From Zhongshania sp. (GTDB lineage: Bacteria > Pseudomonadota > Gammaproteobacteria > Pseudomonadales > Spongiibacteraceae): a stretch of DNA of 64,000 nt. Numbering within the stretch: position 1 is the stretch's first letter; every line of letters begins with the position of its first letter. The position numbers and the translations under genes were made by a program. Location of the stretch: positions 1 through 64,000 of the forward strand of contig JAGPVP010000005.1 in the NCBI GenBank assembly GCA_018066965.1, in the 5' to 3' direction. The notes below the pieces were generated by a model that was not told the DNA's origin, did not search any database, and saw nothing but the letters and a program-made list of their open reading frames with translations. Of the stretch, positions 26,010 through 35,424 are shown piece by piece.

Positions 26010-26402
26010 TTACTCGGCGGGGGTCAATCTCGATATTGATTCAATACTGCAATGGGTGGGCACGCCAGACGCCGGCACAATCACCTCATCGAATTTAGTC
26101 AGCACATTGTTTCGCGTTTCAAATAGCACCGTGTCAGTACTACTCAAACCACTACAGCGATTTTTCAAACTAATAAGATAATGCTCAGAAATACCATTGC
26201 TAAACATGAGGTGCTGGCTGTCTAAATACGTCCAGTCGGTGATTCGATAAGACTGAAGCTGAGTAATATTTTCGCCGGGCCGATAACCATATTCCGCTAA
26301 GCGTTCGTCTAAGCCCATTTTTTCGTCTTTTACATTACCGCAGGCCAGTAAAGAAAAACTCAGTAATATCAGCACGTTAAATTTTATAATTGCTGTGTTC
26401 AT
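26010..26402 (-). CDS. DUF6491-like small lipoprotein
   Basis: This 130-residue exported protein has a signal peptide and lipobox (LLAC, Cys about residue 21), so it is probably anchored to the outer or inner membrane. The body fits the DUF6491 pattern: GYRPGENITQLQSYRITDW, a DSQHLMF strand, then YLISLKNRCSGL and a final THCSIESI. The function is unknown. I chose ATG 26402 because GGAGG lies just before it. It is convergent with the mtn operon and downstream of the helicase on the same strand. Confidence 0.65.
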   Translation of the reverse strand: MNTAIIKFNVLILLSFSLLACGNVKDEKMGLDERLAEYGYRPGENITQLQSYRITDWTYLDSQHLMFSNGISEHYLISLKNRCSGLSSTDTVLFETRNNVLTKFDEVIVPASGVPTHCSIESISRLTPAE

Positions 26403-26500
26403 ATCCACCTCCGGGGGGACGAGCGCAGCATTAACACTGCGTGAGTATCAGACATTTTTACTGCTATATGGTTCGTTGTTGTCGCTGGCGACAACAAGGC

Positions 26501-28936
26501 TTATTTCTGTGATTCGATACGCGTAGCGCGAAATAAATCCCGGCGAAAGGTTTTGCTACCTTCCCGAAAACGAACATGAATAAAACGCTCATCCAGCGAG
26601 GCGACAACGCCGCGACCAAATTTATTGTGCGCAAGTACATCGCCACTCGCAAAACTACCGCTGTGTTCAGGCAGCGGGACTCCCTCATTGGGACTGTCGA
26701 TTAGCGCCAACACGTGGTCCACAAGTATCGCTGAAAAGTACAAGCGCTTACTGGCAAAATGCACTGTCACACCGTGCTCATCCATACCCATTACACGCCC
26801 GTCACCGTGCTGGCTATGACGAACCGAGGCACCAAATTCAAATTTATCTAACCACGATGCGCCAACAGTAAACTCCGCATCAACCGCCAAAGCCTCAAGA
26901 TAACTGGAGGCAATCGGCGTCAACGGCAAACGCGGCGTTTTGATATGACGCTCTTTGGCCGTTAGCAGTGCACCAAGTTCGGTGGCCACAGGAATATTCA
27001 TTTCATGCAGGAACGGGCTAGGCAGCAAATTCAATTCCGGCCGCAAACCGCCGTCCCAGCCGTGGCGGCAATCGATACCCGGCGCAAATAAATAGAGCGC
27101 ATTGATGGCGCGGGTCATGGCCACATACATCAAGCGCCGCTCTGACTCGCGCTGCTCGTCATCTGCCCGGCGCCGGTTTCCCGCCTGATACGGCATATAA
27201 TGCGCGCTTAAGCCCGGCAGTATAACGACCGGCCATTCCAAACCTTTGCTACGGTGCATGGTAGTAATAGTGACCGCATCTGTCAGTGGCGCATTGCGAT
27301 TTGGTTCGGCGTCGGCAGCGCCTAAGCCCTCAACCAAACTAATGATCGCAGCGGGGTTTTGATCCCCTTGCATGCCGACAAAGCTCACAAATGCATTGAC
27401 CGTCGCCGCCCTATTCTCTCCGTCCTCACTGCTGAGCGCATTGTCGCGAATAGATTGGAGTAAATCTAAGTCACTTAAAAACAGTGCCAGCCCTGGCCCA
27501 GCCGCACGAGATTTTGCTACTCGCTCAAAGGCGTCAGCCACACGCTGTAACCGCTGCTCTTGATACACCGACAAACTCGCCTCAGACATCTTTAAGGCCT
27601 TAAAGCCCTGCCCGCTGCTGAGCACTCGCTGAGCGTAGCCACGCAAAACTTCGTGTTTTATTTTCAGCTCGCAAAAACGTAGGCAATCGAATAATTGTTG
27701 TTCGCAGTCCGACGGACTCTGATCATAAAATTGCCCTGCCATAATACGCAGCAAAATCAGTAATACTTTGGTCTCTTGACGCTCTAATACTCGGCTTCCG
27801 CCGGTAATTCGATTAGGTATACCGCGCTGCAATAACTCCAACTCAACCGGTGCAGCCTGAGCCCAGGTTCGACATAAAAACACAATATCTCGGTAGGCTC
27901 TGCCGTTTGCGTGCTCCGCTAAACACACTTCTGCCAAAGAAAAACCGGCCGTGGTTTGCAAGCAAAGTTCAATCTTAGTGGCCGGCGCATTGTCAGCGCT
28001 GATACATAACACCGGCTCCCGTCGCTGGTTATGTGCAATAAGATGCGCTGCGGCTAGGGCTAAGGTATGCCCATAGCGAAAAGTACGCGACATTTGATAA
28101 CTGCGATGCGGAAAACTTTCGCCAAAATGGCTGAGCATATACTCTGGCCGCGCACCGCGAAATTCATAAATACATTGATCGGCGTCACCCACCACCTGTA
28201 AACGCGCTCGCTCCCCAGCAAGGGTTTTCAGTAGAAAAAATTGAATGTCATTAATATCTTGGAACTCATCAACAACAAATAGCTCAACTCGGTTCGCAAG
28301 AAACTGTGCCAGCGACGGCTTCGCCACCAACGCGCTACAAGGGTCGTAAAGATAATCTGAAAAGGTCACTCTGGCGGCCGCCTTGCGCCATTTTTCAAAC
28401 CGCGCAAAAGCCTCGATGAACAATTGATATTGATCCGGATAGCCGCCGGCAAAAAAGCTGGTTTCGGGGCTGTGTAAGCTCGACTTGGCTAAATCTACAA
28501 AACCCGCAAAAGCATCTAGCCATTGCTGCTGATCATCACGAATAGCTGCCCGCAGCGCCGAGGTACCTGCTGATGCCTGTAATGCACGCAACATTTCGAT
28601 GCCAACCTGTGCGTCCCCAAGCGGAGTCGGATCAAATGCGGGTAAATGCCCCTCCTTCGCGAGTGCGATCGCTAGCGATCGTCCCATGGCATGAAAAGTC
28701 CTCACCGGAGGCAGCGTCAACAATGGATCAGCGGCAAGCTGTAGCTTACGGCTAAAATCTTCCTGAGCCGCTTTATTAAACATCACCACCCTAACCAGAC
28801 GCGGATCCATACCCGACTTCAGACGCTCAAGTACATAGCGCACCATCGTTGTTGTTTTGCCCGCACCAGCAACCGCCGTCACGCGCGAGTGGCCGCCGGT
28901 ATGGCGAGTAACTAATCGCTGTTCGTCTGTTAGCAT
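26501..28936 (-). CDS. UvrD/Rep-family (superfamily 1A) DNA helicase
   Basis: This 811-residue ATP-dependent helicase has Walker A (AVAGAGKTTTM, about 21-31), a DEFQD Walker B and the Q-like motif LTDEQRLV at the start. It also has the QVVGDADQCIYEFRGA motif III, the TMHRSKGLEWPVV motif V/VI region and the final VAMTRA. After residue about 715 there are two Tudor-like repeats (GASVRHSQHGDGRVMGMD and GDVLAHNKFGRGVVASLD), as in UvrD and PcrA tails, but the spacing is unusual. I chose ATG 28936: the TTG at 29011 adds 25 residues unlike any helicase start. No Shine-Dalgarno site supports either. It is not UvrD itself by length of family, so it is probably an accessory helicase. Confidence 0.9.
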   Translation of the reverse strand: MLTDEQRLVTRHTGGHSRVTAVAGAGKTTTMVRYVLERLKSGMDPRLVRVVMFNKAAQEDFSRKLQLAADPLLTLPPVRTFHAMGRSLAIALAKEGHLPAFDPTPLGDAQVGIEMLRALQASAGTSALRAAIRDDQQQWLDAFAGFVDLAKSSLHSPETSFFAGGYPDQYQLFIEAFARFEKWRKAAARVTFSDYLYDPCSALVAKPSLAQFLANRVELFVVDEFQDINDIQFFLLKTLAGERARLQVVGDADQCIYEFRGARPEYMLSHFGESFPHRSYQMSRTFRYGHTLALAAAHLIAHNQRREPVLCISADNAPATKIELCLQTTAGFSLAEVCLAEHANGRAYRDIVFLCRTWAQAAPVELELLQRGIPNRITGGSRVLERQETKVLLILLRIMAGQFYDQSPSDCEQQLFDCLRFCELKIKHEVLRGYAQRVLSSGQGFKALKMSEASLSVYQEQRLQRVADAFERVAKSRAAGPGLALFLSDLDLLQSIRDNALSSEDGENRAATVNAFVSFVGMQGDQNPAAIISLVEGLGAADAEPNRNAPLTDAVTITTMHRSKGLEWPVVILPGLSAHYMPYQAGNRRRADDEQRESERRLMYVAMTRAINALYLFAPGIDCRHGWDGGLRPELNLLPSPFLHEMNIPVATELGALLTAKERHIKTPRLPLTPIASSYLEALAVDAEFTVGASWLDKFEFGASVRHSQHGDGRVMGMDEHGVTVHFASKRLYFSAILVDHVLALIDSPNEGVPLPEHSGSFASGDVLAHNKFGRGVVASLDERFIHVRFREGSKTFRRDLFRATRIESQK

Positions 28937-29175
28937 AGTGGGAAAAATGAATACATCATGACCAGAGTTCTGTGATTTCGTCTGAAGGTGATTGGCGGAG
29001 AAGGATAGCAAGATTTAATGATTTTTTCCGAATTACCCTAAGCTCGCCTAATCCCGTTACTGACGTTTCGATATCACGTAGTCATTTGTTACAATTTAAG
29101 CCAAACTAGTGACTTATCTCTCAGTTCACCTTGGCGCTTACTCTTTTATGCCAAACCAAACATTAAGGAAGACCC

Positions 29176-29769
29176 TTGGGCAGACCATCTAAACCAATAA
29201 TTTCAAAGGAGCTCGCCGCGCGTGCCGCCTTGACCGTCATTGACCAAGTCGGTGTAGATGGAATGAGCCTACAACAGGTTGCCAAAGAACTAGGGGTTAA
29301 AGCTCCGTCGCTTTATTACCATTTTAAAAACAAAGCAGAAATGCTTGCTGAAGTTGCCCGAATTATTTTAATCGACGCCTCGACTAACAAACCACACGTC
29401 GACTCAGACTGGCGCGAAGCCCAAATTGAGCTTGCCATTGCAACTCGCCGCTCAATACTGCGCCACCCTAGAGCAGCACCACTTATGCTGCAGTTTTTCC
29501 CCCGCCATCTTATGCTAAAACCCTATGATCACTGGAGCCATAAATTTGATGTGCCACCAGAGCTGCAATTACTGGTCATTGAGGGCATAGAGAAGCTGAC
29601 CTTCGGCTCGGCACTGCTCGGCGCCATGAGCCGCGCAAACGGCACCCAACCAATGCCAGAGTTTGAAGCAGAGGACTACCCTCATCTGGATATCGCAATG
29701 CAAGCCAACACCCTAGATGAAGAAGGCATGTTTGTTGAAACCTTGCGCCGCTTTCTATCCTCGTTCTAA
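29176..29769 (+). CDS. TetR family transcriptional regulator
   Basis: This 197-residue regulator starts at TTG with an AAGGAAGA site (MGRPSKPIIS). HTH: ALTVIDQVGVDGMSLQQVAKELGVKAPSLYYHFKNKAEM. The C-terminal half has the typical TetR helical ligand domain (ILRHPRAAPLML). It diverges from the UvrD-type helicase (165-base gap) and stands alone in direction. No adjacent target on its strand and no sharp palindrome in its promoter region were found, so its role is open. Confidence 0.86.
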   Translation: MGRPSKPIISKELAARAALTVIDQVGVDGMSLQQVAKELGVKAPSLYYHFKNKAEMLAEVARIILIDASTNKPHVDSDWREAQIELAIATRRSILRHPRAAPLMLQFFPRHLMLKPYDHWSHKFDVPPELQLLVIEGIEKLTFGSALLGAMSRANGTQPMPEFEAEDYPHLDIAMQANTLDEEGMFVETLRRFLSSF

Positions 29770-29988
29770 ATCCCGACATCCGATTACAACAAAGGCGCCC
29801 TCACAGGCAAAGCATTAAGCAAAAGTCGGGATTTATCCGCAAAGCCACAAAAGCGGACATGCAGCCCCCCTATATCAACACGCAAGCCTTAAGTCCGAGT
29901 TAAAATATAAACGTAATATATTGCTCTTAGTACTTGCCCAGCGAGATTCTAGTCTTTGCTGGCATGGCATTAGGTAAGAGCGCGCGCC

Positions 29989-30621
29989 TTATTTAGCCAA
30001 AATTCGCTTAAGCGCCTGATCAATAATCTGTTCTCTTTCCTGCAACTTGTGCGGATGAGCAAGCAGCCCCTCGATCACGTAAATCAGTAATTTTGCATCC
30101 AGTTGCGCCTCGTCAAGGCACACCTCGGCGTTGACCAGCTCTGACACCGATAGTTGCTCTACCATCGTATGAAACTGTTCGTGCCAGACGTGCACTTTGG
30201 TGGAATGGTTTACGCGGGAGTGAACATCAGTCATCAATGAACCTGCGTTCTCAATTTGACCAATCAGTGTCAGCACCCTTGCTCTGAACGTGTGCTCGCG
30301 TAACGTGGCCATCTCGGCTATGGCTTGAGACACCACTCGATCTAGCACGGCAATCAGGACGTCGTCCTTGTTTTCGAAGTACCAATAAATAGTATTGGCG
30401 GCCACACCGGCGCTTCTGGCAATTTCAGCCATAGAAGTATTGTCGTAGCCCTTTTTCTTAAGTAGCTCCGTGGCTACAAGCTCGATCTCTTCCTTTTTAA
30501 CCTTCGGTTCCAAGTGGCGTTTGTTGCGGGCCAAGGCAAGCTCCTGTGTGGCCGACTTATGGCCCGGTGCGTCTAGTTGTTGATTGGCATTCAAGGTACA
30601 TGATATATTCTTGAATGTCAT
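29989..30621 (-). CDS. TetR family regulator of the adjacent hydrolase
   Basis: This 210-residue regulator has a 40-residue basic lead, then HTH (VATELLKKKGYDNTSMAEIARSAGVAANTIYWYFENKDDVL). The ATG lies inside the palindromic operator at 30609-30627, and its upstream sequence is anti-Shine-Dalgarno rather than a site. The real start may therefore be a later TTG or GTG, or translation may be leaderless. It diverges from the alpha/beta hydrolase, which is the obvious target. The higher G+C of this gene pair and the repeat-filled flank to its right are compatible with acquisition. Confidence 0.85.
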   Translation of the reverse strand: MTFKNISCTLNANQQLDAPGHKSATQELALARNKRHLEPKVKKEEIELVATELLKKKGYDNTSMAEIARSAGVAANTIYWYFENKDDVLIAVLDRVVSQAIAEMATLREHTFRARVLTLIGQIENAGSLMTDVHSRVNHSTKVHVWHEQFHTMVEQLSVSELVNAEVCLDEAQLDAKLLIYVIEGLLAHPHKLQEREQIIDQALKRILAK

Positions 30622-30627
30622 TCAAGA
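30609..30627. promoter_or_regulatory. 19-bp palindromic TetR operator
   Basis: TCTTGAATG-T-CATTCAAGA is a perfect 9-1-9 palindrome covering the TetR start codon in the divergent gap to the hydrolase. An extra half-site CATTCAAG lies at 30588-30595. Form and position are typical of autoregulated TetR repressors. Confidence 0.8.
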
Positions 30628-30669
30628 GGAGAGTAAGCGCAGGGCTTGCTTACACAAAGGTGCTTACAC

Positions 30670-31563
30670 ATGACTCAGTCGAACCGCCAAAAAGGCTTAT
30701 TTACCCACCAGGAGACACGGTGCGCGGCAACACTGCATAAGCCCCAGAATGCAAACGCATCAGCCTATCCGACGATCCTAATCGTTCACGGATGGGGCGC
30801 TACCCAGCTAACGCTGATCACAAACTACATCGCCGCGTTTAACGATGCTGGATTTTGTGTCGTGACGTTTGATTACCCCGGCTGGGGAGACAGCGAGGGT
30901 CTCCCGCGTAATGTCATCAGTCCATGGCGGCGCGAAAAAGTTGTCGAGAGCGCGCTGGCATATACCAAGTCACTGCCTGATGTTGATGAGACGAATATAA
31001 TTCTGTGGGGTAGTTCATTCGGTGGCGGGCATGTTGTAAGGATCGCCTCAGAACACCCGGAATTGCGCGGAGCCATTGCGCAGGTGCCCATGCTTGATGG
31101 CTTGCTCGCCGTCAGGTCCGTGCCCTTGGCTCGTATGCTGCGATTTGGCGTCGACATCCTGCTTGATCTGTTCAACCCCTTCAGCACCCGTTATGTACCA
31201 ATTATCTCTGAGGCCGGTGGCTACTCATCGATGGATCGCGACGGAGCCTGGCGGGTGGAAGAATGGACAAGAGTCAACCTGACGCAACTTCATGACAACC
31301 GCGTCGCGGCCAGATCCTTGGCTGCGATGGCATTTTATCGCCCGTTCAAATACCTGCAGTCGATCCAGATTCCGACTCTGGTCATTGGCGCGACACGCGA
31401 TACCGTCGCGCCATTTGATGAAGATAAAGTAAAGCGAATGTCTTCAGAGACTATTGAAATTCGCACCATCGATGCCAACCACTTTGACCCCTATCTCGAG
31501 CCTTGGTTTGAGGGGAATATCAAGCTACAGCTGGATTTTGTGAACAGAGTTATTGGGCGCTGA
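30670..31563 (+). CDS. Alpha/beta hydrolase divergent from a TetR regulator
   Basis: This 297-residue hydrolase has HGWGATQ oxyanion region near residue 36, GWGDSEG, the nucleophile elbow GSSFGGGH, the acid loop GATRDTVAP and the His in DANHFDPY. It resembles the dienelactone/acyl-peptide-like hydrolases and the X-Pro dipeptidase-related group. The substrate is unknown. I chose ATG 30670 (AAAGGTG site 7 bases before) over a TTG at 30646. Its promoter must overlap the TetR operator, so repression by the divergent TetR is likely. It ends before a 990-base region of repeats. Confidence 0.83.
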   Translation: MTQSNRQKGLFTHQETRCAATLHKPQNANASAYPTILIVHGWGATQLTLITNYIAAFNDAGFCVVTFDYPGWGDSEGLPRNVISPWRREKVVESALAYTKSLPDVDETNIILWGSSFGGGHVVRIASEHPELRGAIAQVPMLDGLLAVRSVPLARMLRFGVDILLDLFNPFSTRYVPIISEAGGYSSMDRDGAWRVEEWTRVNLTQLHDNRVAARSLAAMAFYRPFKYLQSIQIPTLVIGATRDTVAPFDEDKVKRMSSETIEIRTIDANHFDPYLEPWFEGNIKLQLDFVNRVIGR

Positions 31564-31870
31564 AACCCTATAGTTACGTGGAAAATGTTGTTGCGGCGCA
31601 CAAGTATTTCTATAACGAATAGGCGTGGGATAAATATCTGGACGGTTGATAAGTCTGATCGTTTAATCTAAGAAGCTATTAAATCGTTCGCCCCTTGTAG
31701 ACCGCAGTGCATTCTCGTTGATTGTCCATAGTGAGTTGCGAGCTCTGTATCCACAGTCTGGCCACAAGATGTCCGCTTTTACCAGCACCGGCTATTTATT
31801 TCGCAGCCACAGAACTGCAATACCATAAGGTTATTAGCGCCAATTACTATACAGCCTCCCGCTCGCTACC
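31564..31870. other. Intergenic region without a recognised feature
   Basis: These 307 bases after the hydrolase show no plausible gene, terminator or palindrome. The composition does not resemble the coding neighbours. The repeat complex begins at 31871. Confidence 0.4.
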
Positions 31871-32408
31871 TCCCTTCAGCACCGCTGAGCACTAGAGCAA
31901 GTAATGGATTAAGCGGGAAACTGTTTGAGCCGAAGGCGAGTTTTTCCCGCGCCGTTACTTGTGAAGCGCGGAAGACAAAACGGCAGGATAGCCGTTTTGA
32001 ACGCCCGCAGGGGCGGCCTTTAGGCCGAGGGGCAGGACGCCCCGAGTTAACTCGATGGCGTTTTTTGCCATCGACGGTGATGTAGGGTGCCTTTTTTCTT
32101 TGCTTACTTTATTTTTGGGTCAAGCAAAAAGACAAAGTTTTCTATTTGATCGCCGCTTTTTGGCGACCCGTAGGGTGAGGCACGGAGTGCCGAATAAAGT
32201 AAGTCGTCCAGGAGGACGAAAAAGTTGCTATCAGTTAAACGCCAAAATTGAGCCATGCCTGTGGCATTCGGGGTCAGAATAAAAATTTCAAACTTGAAAA
32301 TTATTATCACGACATACTGCGAGCCCTAAAAACTAGTCGAGTATCCGGTATCTAAACAAAGGCATTCACTCCGCTCACCTGGATACCCGATCGGGATCGG
32401 GTATGACG
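31871..32408. repeat. Dispersed repeat unit A with a hairpin-rich insert and a REP end
   Basis: The left end (31871-31920: TCAGCACCGCTGAGCACTAG... GTAATGGATTAAGCGGGAAA) recurs at 36602-36651 and 36996-37045. The right end (32360-32408, AAAGGCATTCACTCCGCTCAC then the 30-base palindrome CTGGATACCCGATCGGGATC...GACG) recurs at 36701-36730 and 37102-37131. Between them unit A has about 440 bases (31921-32360) absent from the others, so it looks like a nested insertion. Confidence 0.75.
31921..32260. repeat. Hairpin-rich block
   Basis: Successive stem-loops: 9-bp CAAAACGGC/GCCGTTTTG (31976-31984 and 31991-31999); CGATGGC/GCCATCG (32053-32059 and 32067-32073); an 11-bp CTTACTTTATT/AATAAAGTAAG pair spanning 32103-32203 with inner small stems; and CGTCC/GGACG (32205-32218). 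Several G+C-rich small stems lie between. A folded RNA or a dispersed repeat would look like this; no protein is plausible. Confidence 0.55.
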
Positions 32409-32552
32409 AAACATTGCAGAATCGGCGCCATTACAAACGCAAGTATTGCTTACCGCAGTACTCTCGGCTTGTAAATCTCAACGTTGCCCCAGCCCCACAT
32501 TGGAACTATTTCCAATCGCCGAGATCGATTAATGCGCAAGTAATAGCACTAA

Positions 32553-33056
32553 GTGCCACCGGGGGTGTTTTTGTCAAAAAATTCAAGTTGCTGGCTTGGC
32601 CTAATAGAGCCCAGACGTCTACGCGCCGCGAGCATCAACAGCGCTTTGCTTGTAATGGTAATGTGCGCATTGCTGTCCTCTTTGCCGGGGTGTACTTCAT
32701 TACCGATAGAAGAAGAAAAGGTCGAGAATGAGCCTGAGCTAATCGTTGAAGAAACCCCCGCTGCCGTCATTGAGTCAGGCATTGCCTCTTATTATGGGAA
32801 TAGACACCAAAATCAAAAGACCGCGAGCGGCGAGCGCTATCAGCATGAACTAAAAACTGCAGCACATAAAACGCTACCATTAGGCAGCTACGTTAAAGTA
32901 ACAAATAAGAAGAACGGCCAAAGTGTGGTGGTTAAAATTAATGACCGTGGCCCCTTTGTAAGAGGCCGGGTTATTGATCTCTCGAAGTCCGCTTTTGCTG
33001 AGATCGGCAATACTTCATCAGGTTTAATCAAGGTCGATATCCAGGTAGTTGAGTAA
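32553..33056 (+). CDS. rlpA: RlpA-like double-psi beta-barrel lipoprotein
   Basis: This 167-residue lipoprotein of the RlpA septal-ring lytic transglycosylase family cuts peptidoglycan glycan strands stripped of stem peptides. The long N-terminal lead ends in a lipobox (LSSLPGC, Cys47). The DPBB domain follows: IASYYGNRHQNQKTASGERY, then LPLGSYVKV and NDRGPFVRGRVIDLS. It has no SPOR domain, unlike E. coli RlpA, which is common in short homologues. The start at GTG 32553 is uncertain; TTG 32571, with GGGG five bases before, is an alternative. It is separated from neighbouring genes by repeats, and no partner is nearby. Confidence 0.8.
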   Translation: MPPGVFLSKNSSCWLGLIEPRRLRAASINSALLVMVMCALLSSLPGCTSLPIEEEKVENEPELIVEETPAAVIESGIASYYGNRHQNQKTASGERYQHELKTAAHKTLPLGSYVKVTNKKNGQSVVVKINDRGPFVRGRVIDLSKSAFAEIGNTSSGLIKVDIQVVE

Positions 33057-33206
33057 CTAGATTTTATTTCGCCCTCGCTGGACGACACCAATTCCAACCG
33101 CAAGCTGACAAGATAAGTCGAAGATCAAAGGCAATTACCTCACTCACAGGGTAGCCGACGTCGCGGGTATGGCAAAATACTAAAGAGTCGTCACGCAACT
33201 CATATT

Positions 33207-33221
33207 TGATAATGATTCTCA
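33207..33221 (+). promoter_or_regulatory. Fur box upstream of the TonB/PepSY pair
   Basis: TGATAATGATTCTCA matches the 7-1-7 Fur consensus (TGATAATnATTATCA) in 13 of 14 fixed positions. It lies 81 bases before the receptor ATG at 33302, where repression of its promoter would be expected under iron sufficiency. Confidence 0.8.
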
Positions 33222-33301
33222 TATGCCATACAATTTGCGTTCGTTAATCCGCACAGTATTCTTGCGCTTAACCACAAACCCACACCGAGCTCGAGACTTC
33301 C

Positions 33302-35401
33302 ATGAATCATTTCAAACAATCATTGTCCTTGACGACATTCGCATTAATGGCCGCTAGCGGCAGCGGTATCGCGAAAGAATTCACCGAGGAAATGGTCGTC
33401 ACTGCAAGTCGCTCAGAACGCCCTCTCAGTACGATTGCCAATACTGTCACGGTTATTAACGAACAAGAGCTCATCAAGCAAATGGGCGTTACCAGTGATA
33501 TGTCCACCATACTCGGCAATCTTATTCCCAGCTTTGCGCCAAGCCGCCAAAAAATGACCAGCGCCGGAGAAAGTCTACGCGGCCGTAAGCCTTTATATCT
33601 AGTCGATGGCGTACCACAATCCAATCCCTTGCGAGACGGCGGTCGCGATGCTCACACCATCGATCCTCTGATGCTTGAACGAGTTGAAGTTATACACGGC
33701 GCCAATGCGATTCACGGTTTAGGCGCATCGGGCGGGATTATCAACTTAATCACCAAACGCCCCAGTGACACCACCGAGCAAAGCATACGTATAGAGTCCT
33801 TCTTCCAAGAAGAAGATCTCGGTGAAAGCTTAGGTTACGGCGTAAATTACAGCGCATCAGGTAGCTGGGATAATTTTGATGGTTTGGCAAGTATTGGTTA
33901 CCGCGAGAGCGGCATAGGCTATGACGCCAATGGCGACATTATCGGTTTTGATAATGCGCAGGGCGACACCCTAGATTCTGATATGGCCAATGTCTTTTTG
34001 AAGCTGGGTTACAACTGGGCCGAACAACGTCTTGAAATGACGGTGAATCACTACGATATTTCAGGAAATAATGACTGGGTTGGGGTCGACGGCGACATCG
34101 ATGCCGGTGTACCTACCACTGCAGAAAAAGGCAATGTGCAGGGTGAACCGGTCAGCAATGAAGTCACCCTACTGAGCTTTAATTACACCAACGAAAACTT
34201 TTTTGGTCATAAACTCCGCGCCCACGTATTTACTCAAGAGTTTGCCGCAACTTATGGTGGCAGTGTCGCAGCTACATTCCAAGACCCCGCCATTGGTGCA
34301 TCAATATTTGATCAATCGCAAAATAACTCTGAGAAGCAAGGCATTAAAATTACCTTGATCAAAGATGAGGTCGCTGGCCTGCCCGTGAACTTAGTTTATG
34401 GCGTGGATATTTTTACCGACACCACCTACCAAAAATTAATAACCACTGGCCGTTACTGGGTTCCTAAAACCGAGTATGAAAATTACGCGCCCTTCCTACA
34501 AGTGGAGTATGTCGGCGTTCACGACCTCACACTCACCGCCGGTGTTCGCCAAGAAAACTCAGAATTAGCCGTCGGCGATTTCACCACCCTAGCGTCGTAT
34601 AACGGCGGCCAATTTGTAAAAGGCGGCAATCCAGAGTTCGACGACACTCTATTCAATCTCGGCGCCACCTACAAAATCACTGACAACTGGCGGCTATTTG
34701 GTAATGCATCTGAAGGCTTTTCAATGGCCGATGTCGGCCGCGTACTGCGGGGCATAAACACCGCGAATCAAAGTGTCGAGACCTTCTTAGACCTTGAGCC
34801 GATTATCACCGACAACACCGAAATTGGTGCGGAGTACACCAATCACAGCTTTCAAGCACAGCTTAGCTACTACCAGTCTGACTCGGATTTTGGTCAACGC
34901 CTAGAAGCCAATGCCGACGGAATTTATACCGTTAAACGCGAAAAAACAGAAATCAGCGGCATCGAATTCCGAACCACGTGGTTTGCCAGTGAAGTCGACA
35001 CCTTAAACCTGCGCCTCGCACGTCAAGAAGGCGAATACGATTCTGACGCCGACGGCAAAGTAGATACCGACATGGCCGGCGCCAATATCGGCCCCAACCG
35101 AGCCAACGTAAGCTGGGATCGTGAATGGACCGACAAACTCAACACGCGCCTGCAACTTAGCCACGTTCAAAGCCGCAGTTTTAAAAATAGCAGCGGCCAA
35201 ACCACAACCAAGTTCAAAGGCTATACCACCATAGACACCAACTTAGATTATGCCGCTAGCTTTGGCACTATTAGCCTAGGCGTGCAAAACCTGAGTAACG
35301 AAGACTATTTCACTTACTATTCGCAAACCACAGGTTCAGATACGCGGAATTTTAAAGGCTTAGGTCGCAGTGTTAGCCTGTCCTTTGCGAAACAGTTTTA
35401 A
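33302..35401 (+). CDS. TonB-dependent ferric-siderophore receptor
   Basis: This 699-residue outer-membrane receptor has a short signal peptide (cut near SGSGIA), a TonB box (EEMVVTASRSER, about 28-39) and a plug with GVPQSNPLRDGG and VIHGANAIHGLGASGG (typical GAAS/GxxG region). The barrel ends in VSLSFAKQF with a terminal Phe. The size and plug are those of siderophore receptors of the FhuE/FpvA type, although the siderophore is not evident. A Fur box lies upstream and a PepSY reductase-like gene follows 24 bases after the stop, so the pair is a probable iron-uptake operon. No siderophore synthesis gene is present in the window. Confidence 0.9.
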   Translation: MNHFKQSLSLTTFALMAASGSGIAKEFTEEMVVTASRSERPLSTIANTVTVINEQELIKQMGVTSDMSTILGNLIPSFAPSRQKMTSAGESLRGRKPLYLVDGVPQSNPLRDGGRDAHTIDPLMLERVEVIHGANAIHGLGASGGIINLITKRPSDTTEQSIRIESFFQEEDLGESLGYGVNYSASGSWDNFDGLASIGYRESGIGYDANGDIIGFDNAQGDTLDSDMANVFLKLGYNWAEQRLEMTVNHYDISGNNDWVGVDGDIDAGVPTTAEKGNVQGEPVSNEVTLLSFNYTNENFFGHKLRAHVFTQEFAATYGGSVAATFQDPAIGASIFDQSQNNSEKQGIKITLIKDEVAGLPVNLVYGVDIFTDTTYQKLITTGRYWVPKTEYENYAPFLQVEYVGVHDLTLTAGVRQENSELAVGDFTTLASYNGGQFVKGGNPEFDDTLFNLGATYKITDNWRLFGNASEGFSMADVGRVLRGINTANQSVETFLDLEPIITDNTEIGAEYTNHSFQAQLSYYQSDSDFGQRLEANADGIYTVKREKTEISGIEFRTTWFASEVDTLNLRLARQEGEYDSDADGKVDTDMAGANIGPNRANVSWDREWTDKLNTRLQLSHVQSRSFKNSSGQTTTKFKGYTTIDTNLDYAASFGTISLGVQNLSNEDYFTYYSQTTGSDTRNFKGLGRSVSLSFAKQF

Positions 35402-35424
35402 TCGTCGCCATTCAGTATTAGGCC

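Noticed and set aside
32055-32282. Open frame of 75 codons before the RlpA-like gene
   Set aside because: It runs through the hairpin-rich block and shows no ribosome site or protein-like pattern.
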